Positions 7,629 to 16,332 of a stretch of DNA of 64,000 nt are shown here, in pieces. A model generated the notes under the pieces. The model saw nothing but the letters and a program-made list of their open reading frames with translations. It did not search any database and had not been told where the DNA came from. Position 1 is the first letter of the stretch, and every line of letters starts with the position of its first letter. A program made the position numbers and the translations under genes. Origin of the DNA: Desulforapulum autotrophicum HRM2 (GTDB lineage Bacteria > Desulfobacterota > Desulfobacteria > Desulfobacterales > Desulfobacteraceae); assembly GCF_000020365.1 (NCBI RefSeq), contig NC_012108.1:2976001-3040000 (forward strand). Direction: 5' to 3'.

Positions 7629-9317
7629 TTAGACCTCTCCAGAGAAAGCATACGGTGCCACATGGATTTTTCGATAATGGCTTTCACAATCGAGAATAAA
7701 GGCATTGAACAGCACTGCCCCTTTTATATTCGTGGGTTGCTGCATCTTTTTTATATAGGTGGTGTATCTTTTCTGGTTATGCTGAAGGATTTGCTTTGCC
7801 ATGGGCATGGAAAGACCTTTTTCATAATTTTTGATCAGGAGGGGTCGATCGACGACCATGCTGTTGTGCTCCAAAAAGTCGATGATCTGGTCCAGTTCAT
7901 TTTTTTCCGGCAATATGGTCAATACTTTTAACGGCTTTTCAAAGGGCTTCCGGGCAAGGGCTTCTCCCCAAAAAATACCATCCTCCCTGGGCTCAAAAAG
8001 GAAAAGCTTGTCATTGTATCTGGATATCTGAACGGGTGTACTTTTATGGGAGCTGAACTTGTCTGCACCCATGGTCACATAGTAATCCTGATTTTCAAAT
8101 CTGATGGTCTTCTGCTTTGATACCGTGGCTTTTGTTTTCCTAAATCCATATTTCATGTGCTCCTTAACCTGATCAGGACAAAAGGTCAGTGTGCTGGTAA
8201 ATGTTTCAAAAAAGTCTGTAAGCTTTTTATCCGGCACCCAGGCATTGACTTTTCCTTTTTCAGAGAAATAGTGGCGTGTGCAGTTGTGTTCATGGCGATA
8301 TTCCTCCATAAGTGAGCTTGTTTTTAACTCATCCAAATTTATGTCAAGGAGGGTAACGGTGATTTTTTCTTGTTTTCCTTTTTTGAAGATATACCCGGGC
8401 TCTGTCTTTACGATCCTTTTTTCAAACGCTTTGATGATTCGGATTTCAAAATTATGAAGGCTGCGGTGGGATGATTCCAGGTGGGCCTTATCCTTGGGAG
8501 CATGTATCCTTGAGAAATCAGGTTCCATATAAAACCCGTTCGGGGTGGAATGTTTCAAATTCAAGTCGTTGATGGGGCGCTTAAGATTCAAAAAACCCTT
8601 GGCATTATCGGGCCGGATACGAATCTTCTTTTGGGGAAATGGCCTGGCCAGTAAAAATTTGGTGAACAGGTTCACGGAGTTCCAACTGCTTTCGGAAAAA
8701 TACGCATCCAGGATAAACATATAACGAGAGCCCGTATCATAAAATTCTATGACTTGGGGCTTTTGCCAATGACCCTTGTCGTTTCTGATCTTAAAATATC
8801 TAAAAACACAGCCATCCATCTGAATCAGGTCAAACACCGGCTCTGGTTTAAAACTGTTTTGGACCGGGACATCGTCCTCGAAATCTGGTTTGTTTAAATA
8901 TGATTTGAGGTTTTCACGGTAGACACAGTGCCTGAGGGCATGGATGGAGATTTTTTTTTTGAACTCTTTTTCAAGCCAGTGGTGATAATTTTTAATGGTT
9001 CTTGCCTTATGGGTAATAAAGATGAACTGTTGGCTTGATGGATCACACGACTCTTTTACCATTTCTATAAAACGTCTGCGGACCTGTTCGGAGAAAGAGC
9101 GGGGACGTCCACTGCATTTGCGGCCTTCCATGACTTTCTTTTCCACAAGTAGGAGTGGCCCCGGAATAATGCCGGTTTTTTGATATTGATCTTTGTAATA
9201 TTTTTTACTTGCTCGTTTGGCTGAGCCTTTTTTGTTCATGATCTTTTTATGGAGCAGAAGATTGAAACGGTCATCAAGCGTCAGATTAGGTATGACCTTC
9301 AGGTTATCCGTGTCCAT
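7629..9317 (-). CDS. DDE transposase (TniA/TnsB/Mu-type integrase core)
   Basis: The start is set at ATG 9317 (MDTDNLKVIPNL), which overlaps the end of the preceding gene by 14 bases; the frame is open to 9428 but that part overlaps the neighbour's coding sequence. The protein is 562 residues. The N-terminal third is basic and helical, fit for binding the terminal repeats (KKGSAKRASKKYYKDQY; GRPRSFSEQVRRRF). The integrase core carries D168 in LIQMDGCVF, D237 in RIRPDNAKGF and E281 in KDKAHLESSHRS, a plausible DDE triad. A C-terminal beta-rich/basic tail (about residues 420-560) would contact the ATPase in this class (inference). Confidence 0.85.
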   Translation of the reverse strand: MDTDNLKVIPNLTLDDRFNLLLHKKIMNKKGSAKRASKKYYKDQYQKTGIIPGPLLLVEKKVMEGRKCSGRPRSFSEQVRRRFIEMVKESCDPSSQQFIFITHKARTIKNYHHWLEKEFKKKISIHALRHCVYRENLKSYLNKPDFEDDVPVQNSFKPEPVFDLIQMDGCVFRYFKIRNDKGHWQKPQVIEFYDTGSRYMFILDAYFSESSWNSVNLFTKFLLARPFPQKKIRIRPDNAKGFLNLKRPINDLNLKHSTPNGFYMEPDFSRIHAPKDKAHLESSHRSLHNFEIRIIKAFEKRIVKTEPGYIFKKGKQEKITVTLLDINLDELKTSSLMEEYRHEHNCTRHYFSEKGKVNAWVPDKKLTDFFETFTSTLTFCPDQVKEHMKYGFRKTKATVSKQKTIRFENQDYYVTMGADKFSSHKSTPVQISRYNDKLFLFEPREDGIFWGEALARKPFEKPLKVLTILPEKNELDQIIDFLEHNSMVVDRPLLIKNYEKGLSMPMAKQILQHNQKRYTTYIKKMQQPTNIKGAVLFNAFILDCESHYRKIHVAPYAFSGEV

Positions 9318-9885
9318 TGTCGTTCTCCTTTGACAAGATTCTTTCCCGAATGACCCGGTTCCACAGCAGCCCAGCCTGGCGTGATGTCTTTTGCCAGTGA
9401 TCCTGTTGGGCCAGTTGAACCTGGTCAAGCATTACCTGAACAGCATCCATATAGGCTTTGCTGACCTGATCGGTTAAATCCACAGGTTCGTCTTTACTGC
9501 CGGTGTCGTTTTTTTTTGCGGAATCAATGAACTGTTTGATGTTTGGTGCGGTTATCTCCATGGCGGTTTTTAAAAACGCCTTCCATATTTTACGCTGTTC
9601 GATGGGACCCAATGGGGCCAGGGGGCGCACCTGGGATTCATTGCTGGGGAGAATGTCTCCAATTGGAGACAAATTGCTGATAACCTTATAGGATTCTATC
9701 AGGCGATAGGCTTGGGCTCTGCCCATATCCCAGCGTACTCTGGCATAAGTTTCAAAGCTACTGAAAAGATTGAGTTTATACAGCCGGGTATCTTTTATCT
9801 CTTTCAGAGCTTTGCCTATTTCATGGAAACGACCCTGATTACGGGCAATAAGATTCTCCAGACGGGTCAACCGATCCTGTTCCAT
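9304..9885 (-). CDS. Transposon 193-aa protein, ParB/HTH-like, unknown role
   Basis: The start ATG overlaps the stop of the CHC2 protein gene (taATGg), so the two are translationally coupled. The N-terminal half (RNQGRFHEIGKALKEIKD, later YARVRWDMGRAQAYRLIESY and SNLSPIGD) matches a small family often found beside ParB-like or phage/plasmid DNA-binding genes. A helix-turn-helix around residues 45-65 is likely. The C-terminal half is helical and charged. It might bind the transposon ends or target DNA, or act as an adaptor to the ATPase, but this is inference. There is no enzymatic motif. Confidence 0.65.
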   Translation of the reverse strand: MEQDRLTRLENLIARNQGRFHEIGKALKEIKDTRLYKLNLFSSFETYARVRWDMGRAQAYRLIESYKVISNLSPIGDILPSNESQVRPLAPLGPIEQRKIWKAFLKTAMEITAPNIKQFIDSAKKNDTGSKDEPVDLTDQVSKAYMDAVQVMLDQVQLAQQDHWQKTSRQAGLLWNRVIRERILSKENDNGHG

Positions 9886-10256
9886 TATCCTAATCCTCCC
9901 GGCATGGTCTGGCCGATGCCTCCGACAAGATTTTGCAACCCCTGTCTGGCATCTTTGTTCTGATCCGGAACTTTGCCCATCAGGCGTTTTAAGAACAGAA
10001 CGCTCTCTTTAAAACCGATTCTTTGAACTGTCATCACAAGATCAATGGTGTTGAAGTTTCTTTCACATCGAAAGCACCGGGCCAGGTTGGTGGCTGGGTT
10101 TATGGCTGTCTGGAATTCATTACAGATCGGGCATAGAAAACGGAAAAAGCCTTCACTGATTTTTGACGGCATTTCCAGTTGCTCCCTTATCAACATTTCC
10201 ACAGGGATAAAATTTCTTAATTCAAACAACTCTTGGGATGAAAATTTTTTTGGCAT
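9885..10256 (-). CDS. CHC2-type zinc-binding protein of the transposon
   Basis: The protein has 123 residues. A zinc ribbon (C42-x2-C45 ... C61-x2-C64, CPICNEF / RCFRCERNF) resembles the N-terminal zinc-binding domain of DnaG-type primases. The helix after it (NTIDLVMTVQRIGFKESV) also follows the DnaG pattern. No TOPRIM or primase catalytic domain follows, so it is a stand-alone DNA-binding module. A Gly-rich tail (LVGGIGQTMPGGLG) ends at the coupled start of the next gene. In the transposon it may recognise single-stranded or forked DNA, for example at replication forks, as a targeting factor; that is speculation from the domain. Confidence 0.7.
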   Translation of the reverse strand: MPKKFSSQELFELRNFIPVEMLIREQLEMPSKISEGFFRFLCPICNEFQTAINPATNLARCFRCERNFNTIDLVMTVQRIGFKESVLFLKRLMGKVPDQNKDARQGLQNLVGGIGQTMPGGLG

Positions 10257-10350
10257 GGGTCCTCACATTTGTCGGGGTTATCAAGGAACTTTGCCTTAAA
10301 CTCAAGGCAAGGTGTAAAAAATCCTATTTTTAAACTACTATAATAGCCCC

Positions 10351-10530
10351 ATCCTTGTCTGTTGTGTCTTAAACGCCTTTAGGTATTAGTCCGTTCGTAT
10401 CTCCTTTGTTTTCAGAGGTTTAGGTTAATGATGTGTCTTAAAACCCTAAGTCGATTACTTTGTTGGGATATCAATGAATTACAGTTGGTTAAGCCTATGA
10501 TGCGTCTTGAAACTCCGATTCTATTAGTCG
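10351..10530. repeat. Three degenerate repeats at an exact 69-bp period
   Basis: Within the 300-bp non-coding gap between two transposon genes, the motif TGTGTCTTAAA (variants TGTGTCTTAAA, TGTGTCTTAAA and TGCGTCTTGAA) starts at 10363, 10432 and 10501, exactly 69 bp apart. The similarity spans about 40 bp (for the last two, 28 of 40 positions, ending in ATTAsT-like ATTAGT/ATTACT). The roughly 29 bp between repeats are unrelated. A weaker ttgccttaaac occurs at about 10291. On the minus strand the core reads GTTTTAAGACACATCAT. The layout resembles a tiny decayed CRISPR-like array, a set of iterons, or repeated structured RNA. No Cas gene is nearby. Confidence 0.5.
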
Positions 10531-10556
10531 AGGTTTTTATCCATAAACACCCCCCC

Positions 10557-10955
10557 CTATCTGAACGCAGTTTTTGAATCGTATGACTGATTCAGTATTT
10601 GCCAAGCTACATATTGGATGACGATCATATTTCTTGTTCCATACTCGTTTTCTAAAATTTCATATGGCAATACGGGCTTTGCCAGGCAGTTGGGCGGGGG
10701 GTGTTCATGGGGAGGTATGCTGGATTTAAATTCCTTAGAAGATTCTTCCTCAATCTTTTCTAATTTTTTACCCAGATAGTTATTTTTAAAATATTCACCG
10801 TTTTTTTTGTTCCATTTTTGACAGTTTCTTCGGTGCTGTTCAGTTTTGCAGGCAGACCTTCCGCATGTCGTCTGTCGTCCTTTTTGGCGGACATCCGGCT
10901 TAAACCATTTGCGGCAAATACAGCAGGGGCGTTTTCCACTTGAACTTTTTGCCAT
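10557..10955 (-). CDS. Small zinc-finger protein of the transposon
   Basis: The 132-residue protein is the first gene of the transposon operon. Its N-terminal third has cysteines spaced as CCICRKWF ... TTCGRSACKTEQH, followed by HRRNCQKWNKKNGEYFK, a short zinc knuckle with a basic helix. The rest is charged and then proline/histidine-rich (IPPHEHPPPNC). Proteins of this look accompany IS and transposon genes in delta-class genomes, but I know no function. It is separated from the CHC2 gene by the 69-bp-period repeats. The start ATG at 10955 has a weak purine-rich site upstream. Confidence 0.6.
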   Translation of the reverse strand: MAKSSSGKRPCCICRKWFKPDVRQKGRQTTCGRSACKTEQHRRNCQKWNKKNGEYFKNNYLGKKLEKIEEESSKEFKSSIPPHEHPPPNCLAKPVLPYEILENEYGTRNMIVIQYVAWQILNQSYDSKTAFR

Positions 10956-11090
10956 TATATTTTCTCCAAATTTAAATCTGGATGAAAATATAGTCCTAAA
11001 AATTGATTTTGTCGTAAAAGCGGCGGGGTAAGCGGGGTATGATTTATTTTCTATTTGGCGGGGTATTTGCGGCGGGCTGCCCTAATCATA

Positions 11091-11110
11091 GCGTTATAGT
11101 ATTTTGCGAA
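11091..11110. repeat. Subterminal transposase-site repeat, right
   Basis: gcgttatagtattttgcgaa is the inverted partner of 6671-6690 with one substitution. It lies at a similar, though shorter, distance from the right end. Confidence 0.75.
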
Positions 11111-11125
11111 CGATTTGGGGGGTAG

Positions 11126-11150
11126 GCGTTAGAGTATTCGCATCTTAACA
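11126..11150. repeat. Transposon right terminal inverted repeat
   Basis: The sequence starts gcgttagagtattcgcatc and ends CA at 11150, followed directly by the second tagggg. It is the inverted partner of the left end. Confidence 0.85.
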
Positions 11151-11156
11151 TAGGGG

Positions 11157-11307
11157 CTCAGATGTAAATAATTCCACAAATATGGTGCAGGATTTCAGCT
11201 CGTATTCAAGGCGTATCAAAGGGAGCATATTGAAATATGTGCCCTTTGATGCAACGCAGAAGACGAGCTGAAAGACAAGCAAGATTGAGGAATTATTTGT
11301 TTCTGAG
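11157..11307. repeat. MITE-like palindromic repeat, long copy
   Basis: Left arm starts ctcagatgtaaataatt and right arm ends aattatttgtttctgag. Inner arms tttcagctcgt / acgagctgaaa and tatcaaaggg / ccctttgatg also pair, so about 150 bp can fold into one long imperfect hairpin. A shortened copy in inverse orientation is at 49939-50021. Outer bases aGGGnCTCAG are shared by both. There is no open frame, which fits a non-autonomous MITE or large REP element. The five-gene transposon inserted at its left edge. Confidence 0.65.
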
Positions 11308-11452
11308 TCCCTTATATTTAGCCTGACGTAGAAACCCTGGTCCTCAGGGTCAGGATTCTTTACATAATTCAAAGGGGTTATAGATTCGGTCAGTTGGGCA
11401 TAAATCTTTCCATAGTTCACATTGAAAAGGACAGTAATTTTGAAAAGCAAAA

Positions 11453-14400
11453 TTATTTTAAGTTCTCAATGGCCTTCTCTACATGGGCCAAATCCAATCT
11501 GGCTCCTGTTTCAATGAATATCTCCTGGGCCTTTTGCAGATATTGGACATCATTGAGTCGCTTGCCCATATCAGAATATATGAGCCCTTCTTCATTCCGG
11601 CTTCCCAACTCCTGGCAAAGATCAAGACCTTTTTTCCAAAATTGATGGGCCTTTTTAGGATTTCCTTTTAACCAGAAAAACGCCCCATTGAGTCTTAATG
11701 CTTTGGGTTGACCGCATTTAAAATGTTTTGCCTGTTTAATTGTTTTAAGAATGTATTTTTTTACTACTCCAATCGTAACTTTCCCCCTGATTTCAATGGA
11801 TTTTTCAAAGATAGTCAAGTAGGTTTCTGCCAAAGCATTATAGAACAGGCTGATCATGAAACCACGGATCCCTTTTTGGGCGATCATGGCTTCAGTTTTT
11901 TTTAACATGGAATAGGCGGTCGCAAAATCTTCATCGTAAAGATAACATCTGGCAAGATCTGTGTAAGAGGCTGCTAATGCATAATAATCCGGAATAGATT
12001 TTAATAACTTGATGGCTTCTTGGAGATTAATGACAGCCTCGTCCAAAGGGCCTTTAGAAATTTGATTAAAGCCAGCTCCATGAAGTGCATGCCCTCTCAA
12101 TTGGTGATCTCCGCTTTCTAAACCTAATTGGGCAATTTTCGTACAAATTTCAAGGCTCTGGGCAAATCGACCTTGATTGGCAAGTATAACGCTCATCATC
12201 ATTTTAGCATTGCCCCATTTTTTCAGATGGCCGATATTTTGAAATTGGTCTGCTGATTTTTTATAGGAAGCCAATGCGTCTTCCCATTTTCCCTGAAAAA
12301 CCAAATGGTATCCCAAGCAATGATAGGCTGTAGCGGTAATCAAATCTTCCTCTACAGTTTTAATCAGCCTCATTGCTAAGTCATGATATTTTTGAGCAAT
12401 GAATGGAAACCCCATTGTATCGAACAAGAATCCCACTCCTGAGTAACCTTGGACTGCTGCGGAAAGAGAACTTATTTGTTCAGCATGATTTAAGGCTGAG
12501 ACGACATCAAAAGCAAGACGTTCTTGATTAATATAAACATCAATCCAGGCCATGGTTTCAAAAATTTTAATAATTTCTTGGTCAATGGGTTTTAATTTGG
12601 CATAGGTAAATTTTTTATTGAAAATAAAAAAAAACCTTTTTATGGCCTGTTTTGCAAACTGATTTAAAATTGCGATCCTTGTTTCCCATTTGCCAAAGGG
12701 GTAGGATACGCCTAATAATTTGAACGCATGCTTAAGGGATACCAGGGCCTTGTCATGCTCCCCGCGCCGAAAATAGATTTCTCCTAATCTGCGGTGATAA
12801 ACCGCCTTTTCAAAATCATCAAGTTTGCTTCCGACTATTTTTTCATGGGCGGACATGGCTTTTTTATAATGGGACAAAGCTTCTGAATCTCCGGCAATGC
12901 GGTTGGCCTGGTCTCCGGCTTTTATCAGGTATTCCTGGGCTTTATTCCATTGAGACCCTTTTGCAAAATGGTAGGAAAGCAGGCCGTAAAATCTTTCTAT
13001 CTGGTCATAAAAAATGTTTTCAATGGCTTCTCCAACCTTGCGATGCAGGTTCCCTCGATGTTTTAACAGGATGGTTTCATAGGCAGCATCCCGTATTAAA
13101 TCATGGTAAAAAAAATACTCCCGCACAGGATTTTCACTTTTTTCCTTTATCATGTTTTCAGCGACAAGTATGGACAGATTGGTATCCAATTGATGGCGGC
13201 TCTCTTCAATGGCTTCCAAGATACAATAAAGAAAATTTCTGCCAATGACAGAGGCGATTTTAAGGAGATCTTTCATCTCTTCATCCAGCCGGTCAATACT
13301 GGATTCTACGATCCCCCTCAAGGTATCCGGGATGAATACTTTGCCCGCCAGGGGTCGTATGGTGTACTGTCCGGTTGCCTCATTTTTGATGATGAAATCA
13401 TTGGTATTAAGGGTCCGTACAAGTTCTTCCAGATACAATGGGTTGCCTTCACACTTGCGATGGATCAATCCCCGCAATTCCGAAGACATGGGATCAAGAT
13501 TCATGTTTTTACAGGCCAGATCAAGGATATCCTCTTTTGAGAGGGGGCTCAGCAGAATTTCAGTGAAATAATCATGATGCTCTTTTTGAATCCCTGTTTT
13601 TAATTTTGATGCAGGACTGCTTTTTGTGTTTCTGCTGATGAGCATTATTAACAAGGGAGATTGACGGACAAGGGGGATAAGGTGTTCCAAAAGATTAACG
13701 GATGATTGATCGGCCCAATGAAAATCTTCAAATTCAAGCACCAATGGCTGCTCATGGGCAAGTCTCATTAAAAAAAGATAAAAGGCTCTGTATATCTGAG
13801 TTTTTAGTGCATCTCCATCAATGAATCGAATTTTGCTGGATAGATTTCCATTTATTTTTAAGGACAACAGGGTTGCCAGGTAAGGTAAGGTGTCAGAAAC
13901 TTCGTCGGGAAACAAAAGGGTTAATTTCTCTTCAAGCTTATTCCATCCTTTGATGTCATCATCAGAAGCTTTAATGTCTGCGTAATTTTTTAATATTTCC
14001 AGAAAAGTCCCATAGCTTGTTTTCTGAAGATAGTAGGAGGATCGGCTTTCTATCCATAATATATCGGCACGGACCAATTGTTTTTTGTATTCTTCAACCA
14101 ATCGCGACTTGCCAATACCCGGATCACCCACGATGGATACGATATTGCCGATACCCTGGCGGACAATTTGATCCCATAGAGCATTTAAGATGGAAATTTC
14201 TTTATCTCTACCTAAAAATGAAGTTTCTGTTTTTTTATGAAATTCCAGGTTTTTTTCTTTTTTGGACAGGATTTTGTAAACAGGTAGAGATCCTTTTTTC
14301 CCTTTGACAGGAACCGGCTTAAGGGATTGAAAATTAAAAAATTGATTGGTCAATTTGTAGGTTTTCGGCCCAACCAGAATTTCATCATCCTGGGAAAGAC

Positions 14401-15004
14401 TTTCAAGGCGGGATGCGATATTGATGTTGAGTCCGGTCAACCCGTGGGAGCCATTTTTTAAATTCACTTCTCCGGTGACCACAAGACCTGTATTGATGCC
14501 GGTGTGCATTAAAATTCGATGACCTGTTTTATCATGAATCCAAGGGTTCATCGATTTTATGGCATGATGAATTTCCATGGCAGCACTGATTGCCCTGACA
14601 GGGTCATCCTCGTGGGCTTTGGGGATTCCAAAAACAGCCATCACTGAATCGCCAATATATCTTTCAATAAACCCATCAAATTTTTCAATAATGACTGAAA
14701 TTTTTTTAAAAATCTGGTTTAAAATGGTTCTGACCTCTTCCGGGTCTAAGCGCTCAGTCATGGCGGTATAGCCGGACAGGTCGGTAAAAAAAACCGTCAC
14801 ATGCTTTCTCTGGCTTTTGGTAGATTTTGGATCTTTTTTCAGCTCATCGCCATCCGTAATTTTGAGACCGCAATTGCCACAGAACTTGAATTCAAAAGAA
14901 TTGTAAAAGCGGCAGTCAGGGCAAACAATTCCCAGCTTTTCTCCACATTTGCCACAAAAGTGTATTCCCTCGATATTTTCAAACCCACACTGGGGGCAGT
15001 GCAT
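11453..15004 (-). CDS. Class III adenylate/guanylate cyclase domain - AAA ATPase - TPR protein
   Basis: The 1183-residue protein starts with two zinc ribbons (CPQCGFEN ... CGKCG and CPDCRF ... CGNCG, residues 3-46). A class III cyclase domain spans about 67-245 with metal aspartates D75 (FFTDLSGYT) and D119 (RYIGDSVMAVFG) and GINTGLVVTGEV. From about residue 264 a STAND/AfsR-type ATPase follows, with Walker A GDPGIGKS (about 293-300) and VLEFEDFHWADQSS as Walker B. The C-terminal 500 residues are helical repeats of the TPR type. Similar multidomain cyclases are cytosolic signal integrators. Nucleotide specificity and ligand are unknown. It is a single gene, upstream of the transposon and MITE. 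Confidence 0.85.
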   Translation of the reverse strand: MHCPQCGFENIEGIHFCGKCGEKLGIVCPDCRFYNSFEFKFCGNCGLKITDGDELKKDPKSTKSQRKHVTVFFTDLSGYTAMTERLDPEEVRTILNQIFKKISVIIEKFDGFIERYIGDSVMAVFGIPKAHEDDPVRAISAAMEIHHAIKSMNPWIHDKTGHRILMHTGINTGLVVTGEVNLKNGSHGLTGLNINIASRLESLSQDDEILVGPKTYKLTNQFFNFQSLKPVPVKGKKGSLPVYKILSKKEKNLEFHKKTETSFLGRDKEISILNALWDQIVRQGIGNIVSIVGDPGIGKSRLVEEYKKQLVRADILWIESRSSYYLQKTSYGTFLEILKNYADIKASDDDIKGWNKLEEKLTLLFPDEVSDTLPYLATLLSLKINGNLSSKIRFIDGDALKTQIYRAFYLFLMRLAHEQPLVLEFEDFHWADQSSVNLLEHLIPLVRQSPLLIMLISRNTKSSPASKLKTGIQKEHHDYFTEILLSPLSKEDILDLACKNMNLDPMSSELRGLIHRKCEGNPLYLEELVRTLNTNDFIIKNEATGQYTIRPLAGKVFIPDTLRGIVESSIDRLDEEMKDLLKIASVIGRNFLYCILEAIEESRHQLDTNLSILVAENMIKEKSENPVREYFFYHDLIRDAAYETILLKHRGNLHRKVGEAIENIFYDQIERFYGLLSYHFAKGSQWNKAQEYLIKAGDQANRIAGDSEALSHYKKAMSAHEKIVGSKLDDFEKAVYHRRLGEIYFRRGEHDKALVSLKHAFKLLGVSYPFGKWETRIAILNQFAKQAIKRFFFIFNKKFTYAKLKPIDQEIIKIFETMAWIDVYINQERLAFDVVSALNHAEQISSLSAAVQGYSGVGFLFDTMGFPFIAQKYHDLAMRLIKTVEEDLITATAYHCLGYHLVFQGKWEDALASYKKSADQFQNIGHLKKWGNAKMMMSVILANQGRFAQSLEICTKIAQLGLESGDHQLRGHALHGAGFNQISKGPLDEAVINLQEAIKLLKSIPDYYALAASYTDLARCYLYDEDFATAYSMLKKTEAMIAQKGIRGFMISLFYNALAETYLTIFEKSIEIRGKVTIGVVKKYILKTIKQAKHFKCGQPKALRLNGAFFWLKGNPKKAHQFWKKGLDLCQELGSRNEEGLIYSDMGKRLNDVQYLQKAQEIFIETGARLDLAHVEKAIENLK

Positions 15005-15212
15005 AAGATGGTGCTCCCATTTAAATCGTCATGTGAATAGAAAGTAATTTATTTCTTGTCTGGATATTTTTTTTGAAATTCAATTGAGGCTAGCATACTT
15101 CATGCACTGGTTCAAGACAAATTAAAAGCGAAAGAAAAAAATACCTTGCCCTTTTGAAATACTTAACAGAAAATGTGATTTTTTTCTATCGAAAAGGAAC
15201 GATACCTCCCCC

Positions 15213-16043
15213 ATGAGAGTCTGCAAACGCTATGAATTTGACCACGGCATCAAAGGATTCACCCTGGGCTGGTCTCTGGCAGGACCTCCCCTGATGGCGG
15301 TTTTTTTCTATGTGTTTGACCGGGTCATGATTGACACGGGCCAGTCCCGCATGGCAGGGGAATCTCTTGCCATTGCCCGGCGACATCGGGTGGACCGGGT
15401 CTTTTTAACCCACCATCACGAAGACCATTCCGGCAATGGGGCCTTGATTCACAACGCCTTGGGCGCCGAAATTTTCGGCCATGGGTTGACCAGAGAAAAA
15501 TTGAAAAAACCCTATAAAATCCTGCCCTACCAGCACTATGTCTGGGGGACAACCACGCCTGTGGAGGTGAGCCCTTTGCCTGAATTCTTGGAAACCAGCC
15601 TGGGCAGGATGATACCCATTCACACCCCGGGTCATTCCCTGGACCACCTGGTCTATTATCTGCCGGAAAAGGGAGTGGTGTTTTCCGGGGATCTGTATCT
15701 GGGGGACAGGATCCGCTATTTCAGGGCAGATGAGGATATGGGCACCCAGATTGATTCCTTGAAAAAGGTCCTGGCATTGGATTTTCATATGCTTTTATGC
15801 AGCCATAATCCCAGGGAAAGCAGGGGCCGGGAGCATCTTCAAACCAAACTGAATTTTTTGGAAACCCTCTACGGCAGCACCATTGAATTGTGGAAAAAAG
15901 GGGTGCCGGAAAAAGAAATTTTTAAAACCCTTGGCTTAAAAGAAGATTATTTTATCAAGTATTTCTGCTGTGGCAATGTGAGCTTGATCAATGGGGTAAG
16001 ATCGGCTGTCCGGCACTACGAGGCCTGCCGAAAACAGAATTAG
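15213..16043 (+). CDS. MBL-fold metallo-hydrolase
   Basis: The 276-residue protein has the metallo-beta-lactamase fold motifs: MIDTG (about 38-42), THHHEDHSG (HxHxDH), PIHTPGHSLDH and VVFSGDLYLGD, ending with LLCSHNPRESRG. These supply the two-zinc site. The family covers glyoxalase II-like, lactonase and other hydrolases; the C-terminal helical part (SLKKVLALDF, IELWKKGVPEKEIFKTLGLKEDY) is of the winged-helix LACTB2-like type. The substrate is not evident. The RBS is aaaaggaa about 14 nt before ATG. The stop codon overlaps, on the opposite strand, the stop of the GntR fragment, so the two genes were convergent. Confidence 0.8.
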   Translation: MRVCKRYEFDHGIKGFTLGWSLAGPPLMAVFFYVFDRVMIDTGQSRMAGESLAIARRHRVDRVFLTHHHEDHSGNGALIHNALGAEIFGHGLTREKLKKPYKILPYQHYVWGTTTPVEVSPLPEFLETSLGRMIPIHTPGHSLDHLVYYLPEKGVVFSGDLYLGDRIRYFRADEDMGTQIDSLKKVLALDFHMLLCSHNPRESRGREHLQTKLNFLETLYGSTIELWKKGVPEKEIFKTLGLKEDYFIKYFCCGNVSLINGVRSAVRHYEACRKQN

Positions 16044-16285
16044 GCCTTGTCCTGGCCCTTGATTTTTTGCTGCATTTTTTTACTGAACCGCTCCACATGA
16101 TCCCGGATAATGTGGGCCGCAGCCTCAGCGTCCCTGATTTTCATGGCCTCAATGATTTTTTCAAAATCGGTCAGGTTTTACAGGGTTTTTTCGTGGTTCA
16201 TGGGAAGATACGCTTCATAATACTGGTGAATATTGTCATGGACTATTTTCTGGACAAACTGGAAAGGATGAGGATAAAAACTCGC
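16040..16285 (-). pseudogene. GntR/FadR-family regulator, C-terminal FCD fragment
   Basis: The minus frame reads IVHDNIHQYYEAYLPMNHEK, then after an in-frame stop FEKIIEAMKIRDAEAAAHII and a lysine-rich end. This is the last helices of an FCD ligand-binding domain (AMKIRDAEAAAHIIRDH). The gene lacks its DNA-binding half, which would lie to the right where the IS-flank sequence (16286) begins, so IS activity probably removed it. Confidence 0.7.
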
Positions 16286-16330
16286 TTTTTGTCAAGAAAG
16301 ATATAAGAAAAATTTATAAATCTGAAATGT
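16286..16330. repeat. Shared IS-flank sequence, copy 2
   Basis: The sequence tttttgtcaagaaag and the following 30 bp match 3746-3790. It marks the junction between the GntR fragment and IS1634-type debris. Confidence 0.5.
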
Positions 16331-16332
16331 GA

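Larger units (their letters stand above)
6563..11150. mobile_element. Five-gene DDE/AAA transposon with TG...CA ends
   Basis: The element is 4588 bp. Its ends are 25-bp inverted repeats (6563-6587 and 11126-11150) with the form TGnTAAGATGCnAATACTC followed by TAACGC, differing at two positions. Each end carries a second, internal transposase-binding-like site, TTCGCAAAATACTCTAACGC at 6671-6690 and its inverted partner with one change at 11091-11110. All five genes are on the minus strand: zinc protein, CHC2-type zinc protein, 193-aa protein, transposase and ATPase. The combination of DDE transposase, AAA ATPase, TG...CA ends and internal repeats recalls Mu, Tn7 (TnsB/TnsC) and Tn5053 (TniA/TniB). 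The accessory set is different, and I cannot name the family. All genes look intact, so it may be active. Confidence 0.85.

Noticed and set aside
10351-10540. Canonical CRISPR array
   Set aside because: Only three repeats, matching at no more than about 70 percent, and no Cas gene; kept as an unexplained repeat array instead.
11145-11450. 101-codon minus-strand frame
   Set aside because: It runs across the transposon end and the MITE palindrome; composition is that of translated repeats.
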